Part shown: piece by piece, positions 6,370-14,805 of the stretch
How positions within the stretch are numbered: position 1 is the first letter of the stretch
How the letters are laid out: every line of letters starts with the position of its first letter
Assembly: GCA_958414825.1 (NCBI GenBank)
Contig: CATYXQ010000034.1
Location: 1 to 19,388, forward strand
Length of the DNA stretch: 19,388 nt
Reading direction: 5' to 3'
Source: an uncultured Eubacteriales bacterium
GTDB taxonomy: Bacteria > Bacillota > Clostridia > Oscillospirales > CAG-272
Translations under genes and position numbers: made by a program
The notes under the pieces: model-generated
What the model was told of the DNA's origin: nothing
The model's input: only the letters and a program-made list of their open reading frames with translations
Database searches by the model: none

Positions 6370-8967
6370 ATGAGCCTGACGCCGATGATGCAGCAATACT
6401 TTGATGTAAAAAACAATTATAAGGATTATATCCTAATGTACCGTCTCGGAGACTTCTACGAGATGTTTTTTGAGGACGCTTATACGGCTTCCCGAGAATT
6501 GGAACTGACGCTGACCGGCCGTGACTGCGGTTTGGAAGACCGCGCGCCGATGTGCGGCGTTCCGTTTCACAAAGCAGATGTATATGTCGGTCGATTGGTG
6601 GAAAAAGGATATAAAGTCGCAATTTGCGAACAAACCGAAGATCCGGCTGATGCCAAAGGACTTGTTCGGCGCGAAGTCGTCCGAATTGTAACCCCAGGTA
6701 CGATTACCGAAAGCGCCCTGCTTTCGGATCAAAAGAACAACTTTCTCTCCGCCGTTTATATGGGCGCAAAAAATTATGCGGTCGGATTTGCGGATATTAC
6801 CACCGGTCGAATTTTTGCAACCGAGTTTGAGGGAAATGAACGCGCACGTCATATGATCAATGAACTGGCCGTATATGCGCCCAGCGAGATTTTGATCAAT
6901 GTTTCCAAAGGGGTATCTGCCGAAACAGACAGCTTTATTTCCGAACGTCTGGGCGCGCTGACAAATTATGAGCAGGCTTTCCGTTTTGAGCGCGCTGCTG
7001 CCGCAAAGGAAGTTGCCGCACAGTTTCCGGGTTATGATATATCCGGTCTCGATAAAGAAATCATTTGCGTGATCGGCGCACTGCTTGATTATATCCGTGA
7101 AACGCAGAAAACCGATATTTCCTTTATCAAAGAACTGAATGTATACTGTGACGGGCAGTATCTGGAATTTGACGTCAACACGCATCGCAATTTGGAACTC
7201 ACCGAATCCATGCGTACAAAAGAAAAAAAAGGGTCCTTGCTTTGGGTTTTGGATAAAACCGGCACCGCAATGGGCGCGCGCCTCCTTCGTACATGGCTTT
7301 TGCACCCGCTGCGCCATATTCCGGAAATTCTGCGCCGGCAATCCGCCATTCAGGCTTTATATGATAATTTTATGGTGCGCGAGGAACTGCATTCCGTACT
7401 TTCCGGCGTATTGGATCTGGAAAGACTGATGGCCAAAATTGCGTATGGTTCGGCCAATGCCCGGGATATGCTGGCGATTTTAAACAGCATTTCGGTAATT
7501 CCTGAAATCAAGCGCATGATGGCGCAGCTTGAGGGAGAGGAATTCAAGGAAATTTTCTCCAAAATGGATGATCTGGAAGATATCCGAAATCTTCTCGGCA
7601 CGGCCATCTGCGAAGAGCCGCCTTTGACCATTCGCGAGGGCGATATTATCAAAGACGGATATAATGAAGAAATCGACCGTCTGCGTTCTGTAAAAATAAA
7701 TGGTAAAGATTATATTGCCGGCATTGAGTCCAAAGAAAAAGAAACAACCGGCATTAAAAATCTGCGTATCGGATATAATCGCGTTTTCGGCTATTACATT
7801 GAGGTAACAAAATCACAGCTTGAACTGGTTCCGGAACACTACATACGCAAGCAGACCTTAGTGAATTGCGAGCGATACATTACGCAGGAACTCAAGGATT
7901 TGGAAGCGACGATTCTCGGCGCGTCCGACCGGCTCGCGGCTATGGAATACAGCATTTTCCAACAGATTCGTGAATTCCTTGCCGAACAGTCCAGTCGAAT
8001 TCAGGAAAGCGCGGCCATGCTGGCAAAGCTTGACGTGTATATCAGCCTCGCTACCGTAGCGGTTAAAAACCGCTATGCCCGCCCTGAATTTTGTGCGGAC
8101 GGTCGGATTGAAATCACAGGCGGGCGTCATCCGGTTGTTGAAAAATTTATTTCAGATTCTTATTTCGTGCCGAATGACACGCTGCTCGATACCGGACGCA
8201 ATCGTCTTTTGCTGATTACCGGTCCGAATATGGCGGGAAAATCTACCTATATGCGTCAGGTTGCGCTGATCGTGCTAATGGCGCAGATCGGTTCCTTTGT
8301 TCCGGCTGAGCGCGCGCTTCTTTCGATAGCGGATAAAATTTTCACCCGTGTCGGCGCTTCAGACGATCTGGCCTCCGGACAGTCCACGTTCATGTTAGAA
8401 ATGAATGAAGTGGCGTATATTTTGAAAAATGCCACAAAAAACAGTTTAATCGTCTATGATGAAATCGGCCGCGGAACCAGCACATACGACGGTATGAGCA
8501 TTGCACGCGCGGTTGCTGAATATACGCTGGGTAAAAAAATCGGCGCTAAAACGCTGTTTGCGACGCATTATCATGAGCTTACCGTATTGGAAAATGAGTT
8601 CGACGGCGTCGTGAATTATAATATCGCAGCGAAAAAGCGCGGGGACGACATCACGTTCTTGCGAAAAATCGTGCGCGGCGCGGCCGATGACAGCTACGGA
8701 ATCGAGGTGGCAAAACTTGCCGGCGTTCCATCCGAGGTCATTCGGCGCGCCAAAGAAATTCTCAGTGCGATTGAAAATGAAACAACGGCTCCGAAATCTG
8801 CTAAAACAGAAGAAAAATCTGAGGAACCCGAATTTAATATGATCTCCATGCTACATGCCGAAGAAGAAAAAGAAGTGGCGGATCTTTTGCGCGCTGCGGA
8901 CATCAATACGCTTACACCGATTGAAGCGATGAATTTGATCTTTGAATTGAAAAAGAAATTGGATTAA
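6370..8967 (+). CDS. mutS: DNA mismatch repair protein MutS
   Basis: An 865-residue MutS1, the usual length. It binds mismatches and small loops as a dimer and recruits MutL in an ATP-dependent way. The mismatch-reading motif GDFYEMF is at residues 27-33 (the F-x-E motif is Phe29-Tyr30-Glu31). The ABC-type ATPase domain has Walker A GPNMAGKST (618-626), Walker B ending in Asp697-Glu698 (LIVYDEIGRGTST) and the histidines of ATHYHEL (His733, His735). The ATG at 6370 gives the typical MutS N-terminus (MSLTPMMQQY) and follows a strong ribosome binding site; the longer in-frame reading from 6301 overlaps ylbF. It is 29 bases after ylbF and 17 before mutL, so transcription with both is very likely. 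Nothing in the protein looks truncated or degenerate. Confidence 0.98.
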   Translation: MSLTPMMQQYFDVKNNYKDYILMYRLGDFYEMFFEDAYTASRELELTLTGRDCGLEDRAPMCGVPFHKADVYVGRLVEKGYKVAICEQTEDPADAKGLVRREVVRIVTPGTITESALLSDQKNNFLSAVYMGAKNYAVGFADITTGRIFATEFEGNERARHMINELAVYAPSEILINVSKGVSAETDSFISERLGALTNYEQAFRFERAAAAKEVAAQFPGYDISGLDKEIICVIGALLDYIRETQKTDISFIKELNVYCDGQYLEFDVNTHRNLELTESMRTKEKKGSLLWVLDKTGTAMGARLLRTWLLHPLRHIPEILRRQSAIQALYDNFMVREELHSVLSGVLDLERLMAKIAYGSANARDMLAILNSISVIPEIKRMMAQLEGEEFKEIFSKMDDLEDIRNLLGTAICEEPPLTIREGDIIKDGYNEEIDRLRSVKINGKDYIAGIESKEKETTGIKNLRIGYNRVFGYYIEVTKSQLELVPEHYIRKQTLVNCERYITQELKDLEATILGASDRLAAMEYSIFQQIREFLAEQSSRIQESAAMLAKLDVYISLATVAVKNRYARPEFCADGRIEITGGRHPVVEKFISDSYFVPNDTLLDTGRNRLLLITGPNMAGKSTYMRQVALIVLMAQIGSFVPAERALLSIADKIFTRVGASDDLASGQSTFMLEMNEVAYILKNATKNSLIVYDEIGRGTSTYDGMSIARAVAEYTLGKKIGAKTLFATHYHELTVLENEFDGVVNYNIAAKKRGDDITFLRKIVRGAADDSYGIEVAKLAGVPSEVIRRAKEILSAIENETTAPKSAKTEEKSEEPEFNMISMLHAEEEKEVADLLRAADINTLTPIEAMNLIFELKKKLD

Positions 8968-8984
8968 GGAGGCTCCGCGCGATT

Positions 8985-10919
8985 ATGGGAAAAATTAACC
9001 TGCTGAGCTTTGAAGTCGCTAACCTGATCGCTGCGGGCGAAGTCGTAGATCGTCCCGCATCCGTGGTTAAAGAATTGATTGAAAATTCCATCGACGCCGG
9101 TGCAAAAAATATTACGGTAGAAATCAAGAACGGCGGCGTGGTTTTTATTCGGGTATCGGATGACGGATGCGGTATAGCGCCCGAAGATATGCCTTTAGCT
9201 CTAAAGCGACATGCAACCAGCAAAATCGCGACCGCTGAGGATTTAAACGAAATTTTTACCTTAGGTTTCCGTGGGGAGGCGCTTGCCGCGATTGCTTCCG
9301 TATCCAAGCTTCGCATAATTTCCAAAACAGCGGATACGGCATCCGGCACTATGCTGTATGCCGAAGAGGGAAAAGTTCTTGCAGTTGAGGAAGCCGGTTG
9401 TCCATGCGGAACAACGATCACGGTGGAACAGCTTTTTTCTAATGTTCCGGCGCGTAGAAAATTTTTAAAGAAAGATTCTACCGAAACTGCGGCGGTGGCG
9501 GCCGCAGTTGAAAAAATTGCGCTTTCACATTCAGAAATTGCATTTCGACTGATTACGGACGGTAATATAAAAATGGAAAGTCCGGGGGACGGGCGCTTGG
9601 AAAATACGATCTATGCCGTTTTAGGCAAAGATTTTGCCAAGCGCATTCTGTCCGTAAAATGCCGGAATGCGGGCATCGACGTGACGGGCGTGATCGGTTG
9701 CCCGGATAATGTCAAGCCAACCCGAAATTTTCAAAATTTTTTTGTCAATCATCGTTACATAAAAAGCAAAACAATCATGGCAGCGCTTGAACAGGCTTAC
9801 ACCTCCTATATTGCTCCCGAGCGTTTTCCGTGCTGTGTGCTGTTCGTCGATATGAGTCCCGCTTCGGTGGACGTCAATGTCCATCCGGCCAAGCTGGAAG
9901 TAAAATTTTCAAATGAGAAGTTAATATTTGAATCGGTTTATTACGCAGTGCGGAGCACCCTTGAAAAAAATACGGAGCGCCCTGAGCTTTTACTGCGTTC
10001 ACCGTCGTCTGCGCAAATTTCCAATATGGCCAATTCATTTGCGCCGGTGTTGGAATCATCCGAACGCAAAGCGGCGGCGGAACAGATTCGATTTGAACAG
10101 ACCAACACCATGTCGTTCGCCTCCGGAATTTCGGATGCGTGGCGTGCGCGGGTAAGGGAAGAACTCGAACGGGAGCGCATTCAAAAGGAGACGATCCGCT
10201 TTTCTCCGTCAATTGAAGCGGATTCGCCTGCACCTGCGCTCAATATACCGGTATCCGAAAAAAAATCCGAGATCGAAAAGCCCGAAGAGCCCCCTATAGA
10301 ACACGAGAAGCGTGCAGCAGAGCCGCTTCCGATTCCTGAATATCGGATTTTAGGTGTGGCATTCAATACCTATATTCTTACGGAAACCACAGACCGACTG
10401 GTTGTGATTGATAAGCACGCGGCACATGAGCGTATTATTTTTGAAAGCTTACGGGGCAAACTTCGCAATTTTGCACCTGCACCCCAGCTTTTGCTTGTGC
10501 CTGTAGAAATTGATCTTACAAAAAGCGATTTTGATGCCGCCGTTGAATTCGGCGATCTTTTGAAAGATTTGGGGTTTGGTTTTGATACCGAGCCATTGCA
10601 GAGCCGTATTCAGCTTACGCAGATTCCGTCTGCGCTTCAGATTGAAGAGGCCGAAGCGGTGTTTGCTTCCATGGTGGATCAACTGGCGAGCGGAACCGGC
10701 ATTCCACAAATTACAAAGCTGGATGTATATGAACGCGCACTGTATCAGGCTTCCTGCAAGGCAGCAATGAAAGGCGGACGTGCGGATTCAGAAACGGATA
10801 TCCGCTATGTGGTCGAAAAAATTCTGACAATCCCCGATATTACGGTTTGTCCGCACGGACGCCCCGTTGTTTTTTATTTGACGAAACACGCGTTGGACAG
10901 ACAATTCGGCAGAGAATAA
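8985..10919 (+). CDS. mutL: DNA mismatch repair protein MutL (endonuclease type)
   Basis: A 644-residue MutL with an N-terminal GHKL ATPase (ELIENSIDAGA with Glu30 and Asn34; then DGCGI and GFRGEAL), a charged linker (about 335-450) and a C-terminal dimerisation and endonuclease domain. The latter has the metal-binding motif DKHAAHERIIFE (476-487), a variant of DQHA-x2-E-x4-E with Lys for Gln, plus SCKAAMK (Cys591) and CPHGRP (Cys622, His624), as in nicking MutLs of bacteria without MutH. QLLLVP (501-506) fits the sliding-clamp-binding motif of these proteins. The start gives the standard N-terminus (MGKINLLSFEVANLIAAGEV); AAGGAGG lies 12 bases upstream, a rather long spacing. The gene follows mutS by 17 bases and precedes tgt by 18. 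Confidence 0.97.
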   Translation: MGKINLLSFEVANLIAAGEVVDRPASVVKELIENSIDAGAKNITVEIKNGGVVFIRVSDDGCGIAPEDMPLALKRHATSKIATAEDLNEIFTLGFRGEALAAIASVSKLRIISKTADTASGTMLYAEEGKVLAVEEAGCPCGTTITVEQLFSNVPARRKFLKKDSTETAAVAAAVEKIALSHSEIAFRLITDGNIKMESPGDGRLENTIYAVLGKDFAKRILSVKCRNAGIDVTGVIGCPDNVKPTRNFQNFFVNHRYIKSKTIMAALEQAYTSYIAPERFPCCVLFVDMSPASVDVNVHPAKLEVKFSNEKLIFESVYYAVRSTLEKNTERPELLLRSPSSAQISNMANSFAPVLESSERKAAAEQIRFEQTNTMSFASGISDAWRARVREELERERIQKETIRFSPSIEADSPAPALNIPVSEKKSEIEKPEEPPIEHEKRAAEPLPIPEYRILGVAFNTYILTETTDRLVVIDKHAAHERIIFESLRGKLRNFAPAPQLLLVPVEIDLTKSDFDAAVEFGDLLKDLGFGFDTEPLQSRIQLTQIPSALQIEEAEAVFASMVDQLASGTGIPQITKLDVYERALYQASCKAAMKGGRADSETDIRYVVEKILTIPDITVCPHGRPVVFYLTKHALDRQFGRE

Positions 10920-10937
10920 AATCATAAAGGAAATAGA

Positions 10938-12074
10938 ATGTTTAAAATTATCTGTACGGAAAATAAAGCGCGGCGCGGACAGTTTGAAACTGTGCATGGC
11001 GTTATTCAAACACCCGTTTTTATGAATGTGGGTACAAGCGCGGCCATTAAGGGCGGCGTTTCTACAATGGATCTGCGTGATGTAAACTGTATGGTGGAAC
11101 TCTCCAATACCTATCATCTGCATATCCGCCCCGGGGATGACTTAATCTATCGTCTCGGAGGACTTCATAAATTTTTTAATTGGGATAAACCAATTTTGAC
11201 CGACAGCGGCGGATTCCAGGTGTTTTCGTTGGCGCAGCTTCGAAAAATCACGGAAGAAGGCGTCAGCTTTTCTTCGCATATGGACGGTAAGCGCATCTTT
11301 ATGGGCCCAGAAGAAAGTATGCAGATTCAATCCCATCTGGCTTCAACAATCGCCATGGCGTTTGATGAATGTGTAGAAAATCCCGCGGCATACGAATATG
11401 CGAAAAACTCCAGCGAACGGACGGTTCGATGGCTGTATCGCTGTAAAGCGGAACTCGATCGTCTGAATGCGCTCCCGAATACGATCAATAAGCACCAAAT
11501 GCTGTTCGGTATCAATCAGGGCAGCACGTATGCGGATCTCAGAATAGAAAATATGAAAGAGATCGCCAAACTTGATTTAGACGGGTATGCCATCGGCGGA
11601 TTGGCAGTCGGAGAATCGGCTGAGGAAATGTATCGAATTATCGATGCAGTGGAGCCGTATATGCCGCAGAACAAACCGAGATATTTAATGGGAGTCGGTA
11701 CACCGCTGAACATTTTAGAAGCAGTACGCCGCGGTATAGACTTTTTTGACTGCGTTATGCCCAGCCGGAACGCTCGACACGGCAATCTGTTTACCTGGCA
11801 CGGAAAAATGAATCTCAATAATGAAAAATATTTTGACGATCCGCGTCCGTTTGACGAAAATTGCGGTTGTCCCGCATGTAAACACTACAGCCGTGCCTAT
11901 ATCCGACATTTGTTCAAAGCACGTGAAATGCTCGGAATGCGGCTTTGCGTACTGCACAATCTGTATTTTTATAATGAACTGATGCAAAAAATCAGAGAAG
12001 CAATCGAAAACGAAGCTTATGAAAGCTTTTTCGCAACGTATGCGCCGATTCTCGATCGACGTTCTACCATGTAA
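10938..12074 (+). CDS. tgt: Queuine/preQ1 tRNA-guanine transglycosylase
   Basis: A 378-residue enzyme that exchanges guanine at wobble position 34 of GUN-anticodon tRNAs (Tyr, His, Asn, Asp) for a queuosine precursor, preQ1 in most bacteria. By alignment from memory with the E. coli and Zymomonas enzymes, Asp89 in TDSGGFQVFSL is the general acid/base and Asp271 in FFDCVMPSRNARHG the nucleophile. The zinc site is Cys309, Cys311, Cys314 and His340. AAAGGA lies six bases before the ATG. It is the last gene of the operon and ends at a strong terminator. The usual partners queA and yajC are not adjacent, and no queuosine biosynthesis gene lies in the window, so the cell may make preQ1 elsewhere or salvage a base. 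Confidence 0.97.
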   Translation: MFKIICTENKARRGQFETVHGVIQTPVFMNVGTSAAIKGGVSTMDLRDVNCMVELSNTYHLHIRPGDDLIYRLGGLHKFFNWDKPILTDSGGFQVFSLAQLRKITEEGVSFSSHMDGKRIFMGPEESMQIQSHLASTIAMAFDECVENPAAYEYAKNSSERTVRWLYRCKAELDRLNALPNTINKHQMLFGINQGSTYADLRIENMKEIAKLDLDGYAIGGLAVGESAEEMYRIIDAVEPYMPQNKPRYLMGVGTPLNILEAVRRGIDFFDCVMPSRNARHGNLFTWHGKMNLNNEKYFDDPRPFDENCGCPACKHYSRAYIRHLFKAREMLGMRLCVLHNLYFYNELMQKIREAIENEAYESFFATYAPILDRRSTM

Positions 12075-12079
12075 ATTTT

Positions 12080-12120
12080 ATAAAAAGGAAGCGGAGGGAT
12101 ACCCCCAGCTTCCTTTTTAT
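12080..12120. terminator. Bidirectional terminator between tgt and the DUF624 gene
   Basis: A perfect 13-base inverted repeat (12080-12092 and 12108-12120, core AAAAAGGAAGC) encloses a G-rich/C-rich inner loop. The arms carry A and T tracts at their outer ends, so the hairpin can end transcription from tgt on the plus strand and from the convergent minus-strand operon. Confidence 0.88.
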
Positions 12121-12125
12121 ATAAC

Positions 12126-13088
12126 TCAGTTTTCTGTATTACTTACTTCACTTTTTGCCGTTCCATCTTCTGTATAATAAGGATCGATCATGATCTGCTT
12201 AATTTTGAAATATGCTGCATAAGTGGACATAAATGCGCCGTTTGAAAGTGTAAGCACAAGCGGCAAAACGATACCGAGCGGCGGTATATAAACGAATACA
12301 ACAAAATTCAAAACCGCAAGCACCAACATACCGAGTGTAGCCATCAGATTCCGTTTGAACCCCAATATAGAAAAAATCAGCGAATTTTTAAGAATTTTGT
12401 ACATGGAGAGATCAAAAGTTACCAGCAAAATATACATATAAAACCGCATATAGAAATACAAAATCAGCATTGCCAGGGAAATATAAAACATCAACCCGGT
12501 TTGGAACGTATTATTCAAATTTGAAAAATAAAAACGAATGTTGAAAATCAGCAAAAAGCTGACGATAAGATCCAGCATACCGAGCAGCATACCCTGTTTG
12601 AAATTTCGCTTTACAGCGTACCAAAAATCTGACCACATAAATACGGGATCGCCTTTGATCAAGTTACGGAGAATATACGTCGTACCGACATTGGTGGGGC
12701 CGAATGTAAAAAGTGTGAAAAGAGACAAACCAAACAGAATAAACGAACCGGTTGAATACGCGGTGAGCGGGGTCTGTAAACCGTAAATTCCTTCAAGCGC
12801 AGCGGTTACGGGAGAAGCATCAAACCGCGCAATACCATGCACGGCGGCAAAAAGCGGGGAAGAAGCGGCCGTACTTTGAATAGACCCGTAGCCCGCGAGA
12901 GCCAGTCCGGCGAAAAATAACGGAAAATTGCCCAGTACCATAAAGATATTGACGCTGAGCAAACGATTGAATTTGCGTTTGTATTTTTTAAAAAACGTGG
13001 CAAGATTGGGTGCCCCGTCCACTTCATCTTTTTCAACGCCTTTGCCGTCCCGATTAAAATCGAATAATTTAAACTTCCTTTCGCTCAT
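12126..13088 (-). CDS. DUF624 (YesL-like) integral membrane protein
   Basis: A 320-residue membrane protein with about six hydrophobic segments (roughly 42-66, 112-134, 167-185, 197-225, 247-268 and 270-290). The core FGPTNVGTTYILRNL followed by KGDPVFMWSDFW (129-156) is the hallmark of the DUF624/YesL family, common in Firmicutes and often found near carbohydrate uptake genes; its biochemical role is unknown. No sugar transport genes are near here. AGGAGG lies seven bases before the ATG at 13088. The gene starts 18 bases after the SpoIIM-like gene ends, so the two are probably translated from one mRNA. It is longer than B. subtilis YesL because of an N-terminal polar extension and a long loop at about 67-111. 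It ends at the terminator shared with tgt. Confidence 0.85.
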   Translation of the reverse strand: MSERKFKLFDFNRDGKGVEKDEVDGAPNLATFFKKYKRKFNRLLSVNIFMVLGNFPLFFAGLALAGYGSIQSTAASSPLFAAVHGIARFDASPVTAALEGIYGLQTPLTAYSTGSFILFGLSLFTLFTFGPTNVGTTYILRNLIKGDPVFMWSDFWYAVKRNFKQGMLLGMLDLIVSFLLIFNIRFYFSNLNNTFQTGLMFYISLAMLILYFYMRFYMYILLVTFDLSMYKILKNSLIFSILGFKRNLMATLGMLVLAVLNFVVFVYIPPLGIVLPLVLTLSNGAFMSTYAAYFKIKQIMIDPYYTEDGTAKSEVSNTEN

Positions 13089-13106
13089 CGAACATCCTCC
13101 TGCGTT

Positions 13107-13742
13107 TTATAAAACGCATCTGATTAAATTTAAAATCAAAATCGCGCCTAATATGGTAAAAAAGCGAAAAATCTGCATATAGAAAGCGCTCGATCTTACA
13201 ATCAAGCGTGGCCGACCGCAAAGCGTTTTAAATTCATCCGTAAAAATTGCAGTTTTCACACTCATATGAATCAAAACTGCTGCACCGGTTGCGCTCAAAA
13301 CGGAAAATAATACGATAGCCGATACAGGCCGATCAAATGAAGCTGTTTCATATTTGATCGCATAGGCCAAATAGCTCACCGAAAAGCCAAACGAAGCGCC
13401 TCGAAACATCAGAATACCTGCCAACGCAATCGTGGAAAACATGGTAAATCCGGCGGCAAAGATCAAAATCAAATGTGTAATATCCGATCGGCTTTCAGAA
13501 AGCAAGCGACCGCAATAATCGAACAAATCGTCGCAATCCAAAAAATCAGCGGAAAAATATGAAAGAATACGCGCGTCTATCACTGCGCTGCTTTTAACTT
13601 CCAGCATATGAAAAAGCAGACAGCCAGCGCCGAATGCCATGGTATATGCGAACGTATAGAGCAGAATCAGCCGGGCATAGATATATCTCCGGGACAGTAG
13701 CCTTATTTTCGGTCGGTTTTTGATTTTGAAATGTTCAGTCAT
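13107..13742 (-). CDS. SpoIIM-like (DUF95) membrane protein
   Basis: A 211-residue protein with hydrophobic segments at about 22-46, 88-113, 115-129, 139-167 and 191-210. The segment GFTMFSTIALAGILMFRGASFGFS, written here only as residues 98-121, resembles the conserved FRG-SxGF region of stage II sporulation protein M. The length and about five spans fit B. subtilis SpoIIM (214 residues), a mother-cell membrane protein of the SpoIID-SpoIIM-SpoIIP engulfment complex. The start is the ATG at 13742, with GAGGTG six bases before it; a longer upstream reading lacks a site. A sigma-E-like promoter lies just upstream, which supports a sporulation role independently of the protein. The DUF624 gene follows after 18 bases. 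The similarity is moderate, and another DUF95 member or an unrelated membrane protein is possible. Confidence 0.6.
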   Translation of the reverse strand: MTEHFKIKNRPKIRLLSRRYIYARLILLYTFAYTMAFGAGCLLFHMLEVKSSAVIDARILSYFSADFLDCDDLFDYCGRLLSESRSDITHLILIFAAGFTMFSTIALAGILMFRGASFGFSVSYLAYAIKYETASFDRPVSAIVLFSVLSATGAAVLIHMSVKTAIFTDEFKTLCGRPRLIVRSSAFYMQIFRFFTILGAILILNLIRCVL

Positions 13743-13748
13743 GTTTTT

Positions 13749-13754
13749 CACCTC
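13749..13754 (-). promoter_or_regulatory. Ribosome binding site that decides the SpoIIM-like start
   Basis: On the minus strand GAGGTG lies six bases before the ATG at 13742. Upstream in-frame codons have no comparable site and would lie within the presumed promoter. Confidence 0.75.
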
Positions 13755-13765
13755 TTTTGTTTTTA

Positions 13766-13794
13766 AATATATGGTGAAAAACAAACAGGTATGC
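13766..13794 (-). promoter_or_regulatory. Candidate sigma-E-type sporulation promoter
   Basis: Read on the minus strand, GCATACC (13794-13788) and CATATATT (13773-13766) are separated by 14 bases. The B. subtilis sigma-E consensus, from memory, is about KMATATT, 13-15 bases, CATACAHT: the -10 box matches seven of eight positions and the -35 five of seven. A start near 13759 would leave a short leader into the GAGGTG site. The same boxes partly fit sigma-G. It lies directly after the proC stop. Confidence 0.5.
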
Positions 13795-13795
13795 G

Positions 13796-14614
13796 TCAGT
13801 TCATCGACAACTCGTCCGCGCGTTTTGTGCAGGCCTGCATCGCTTCGCTGACAATTTCCTCAAAATTGTGTTTATAAAAAACGTCTAATGCCTTTTCCGT
13901 TGTTCCTTTCGGAGAAGTGACCATACGAATCAATGCATCCAAACTTTGGTCGCTTTGAAGTGCAAGTTCAGCGCTTCCGATAACCATCTTGCAGACTGCA
14001 TTTTTTAATTCATAAGAGGTAAGCCCCTGTGACGCCGCGCCTTGACAGATTGCTTTAATCATTAAAAAAATATAAGCCGGCGCGGAAGAAGTGGCAGCGA
14101 TAATTTTATTCATATCCTCTTCTCCGAGGCGAAGTGTTTCCCCCTGAGATGCAAATATTTTTTCCACATACGCAAACATTTCGTCGGATACGTTTTTATT
14201 TTTGCAAAGAGCAGTTACCCCACGTCCGATCAAAAGCGGCGTATTTGGCATTGTACGAACTACGGGAACATCATATCCGATTTGATTTTCGATATATTGT
14301 GTGGAAATTCCGGCGGCGATAGACACAAACAGCTTACCGGCAAGCGTCAAATCTCGAATTTCCGAAAGCACATCCGGATAATTTTGCGGTTTTACCGCAA
14401 GGACAATTATATCTGAGTTGTCTACTAACTCTGCAATACTTTTGGTGATTTTAAAATTTCCCGTTAAACGCGTATATTGCTCTTTATTCGCATCATATAA
14501 CGCAATATGTTCGGGCGCAGTAAACGCGTCGGAAGATCGTGCAGTTAGTCCGCCGATGATTGCGCCGGCCATATTTCCGACGCCGATAAAACCAATTCTT
14601 TTTTCGTTTGTCAT
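13796..14614 (-). CDS. proC: Pyrroline-5-carboxylate reductase
   Basis: A 272-residue enzyme catalysing the last step of proline synthesis, NAD(P)H-dependent reduction of 1-pyrroline-5-carboxylate in the cytoplasm. The N-terminal Rossmann motif GFIGVGNMAGAI is at residues 8-19, followed by VLAVKPQNYP and VRTMPNTP. The C-terminal dimerisation domain carries the family signature (SSAPAYIFLMIKA) and VTSPKGTTEKAL, where the family usually has VTSPGGTT. The start at 14614 has GGAG seven bases upstream and gives the normal length; a longer reading to 14668 would run into the leader. proB and proA are not in the window. It is transcribed from the consensus promoter at 14703-14731. The SpoIIM-like gene begins 53 bases after its stop, with its own presumed promoter in between, so read-through is possible. 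Confidence 0.95.
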   Translation of the reverse strand: MTNEKRIGFIGVGNMAGAIIGGLTARSSDAFTAPEHIALYDANKEQYTRLTGNFKITKSIAELVDNSDIIVLAVKPQNYPDVLSEIRDLTLAGKLFVSIAAGISTQYIENQIGYDVPVVRTMPNTPLLIGRGVTALCKNKNVSDEMFAYVEKIFASQGETLRLGEEDMNKIIAATSSAPAYIFLMIKAICQGAASQGLTSYELKNAVCKMVIGSAELALQSDQSLDALIRMVTSPKGTTEKALDVFYKHNFEEIVSEAMQACTKRADELSMN

Positions 14615-14702
14615 ATTCAGTCTCCATTCGTACCAGAAAAAACACGGAATGATGTTTGTTCTTTGCAAAATCCTATGCCTTAATCATACGTAATATATGG
14701 TT

Positions 14703-14731
14703 ATTATAGCATACTCTCTGTTCTGGTGCAA
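14703..14731 (-). promoter_or_regulatory. Sigma-A promoter of proC
   Basis: On the minus strand TTGCAC (14731-14726) and a perfect TATAAT (14708-14703) are 17 bases apart, with a TGC extended -10 element. The leader to the proC ATG is about 80 bases; I saw no T-box or other recognisable leader element in it. Confidence 0.82.
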
Positions 14732-14748
14732 ATATTTTTATGATTTTC

Positions 14749-14777
14749 TTGTGTTTAAAAAGAAAATGTGTTATACT
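14749..14777 (+). promoter_or_regulatory. Sigma-A promoter of the GNAT gene
   Basis: TTGTGT (14749-14754) and TATACT (14772-14777) are 17 bases apart, with a TGT extended -10 element. The -35 elements of this promoter and of the divergent proC promoter are only 17 bases apart, so the two polymerase sites abut. Confidence 0.75.
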
Positions 14778-14805
14778 TTGGGGTATCAATCTTCATGGAG
14801 CGATT

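Noticed and set aside
5933..6622. A 229-codon open frame on the minus strand across ylbF and the start of mutS
   Set aside because: Antisense to two well-supported genes; the composition looks like a shadow.
6433..7341. A 302-codon open frame on the minus strand
   Set aside because: It is entirely antisense to mutS, has no ribosome binding site or recognisable motif, and mutS is unambiguous.
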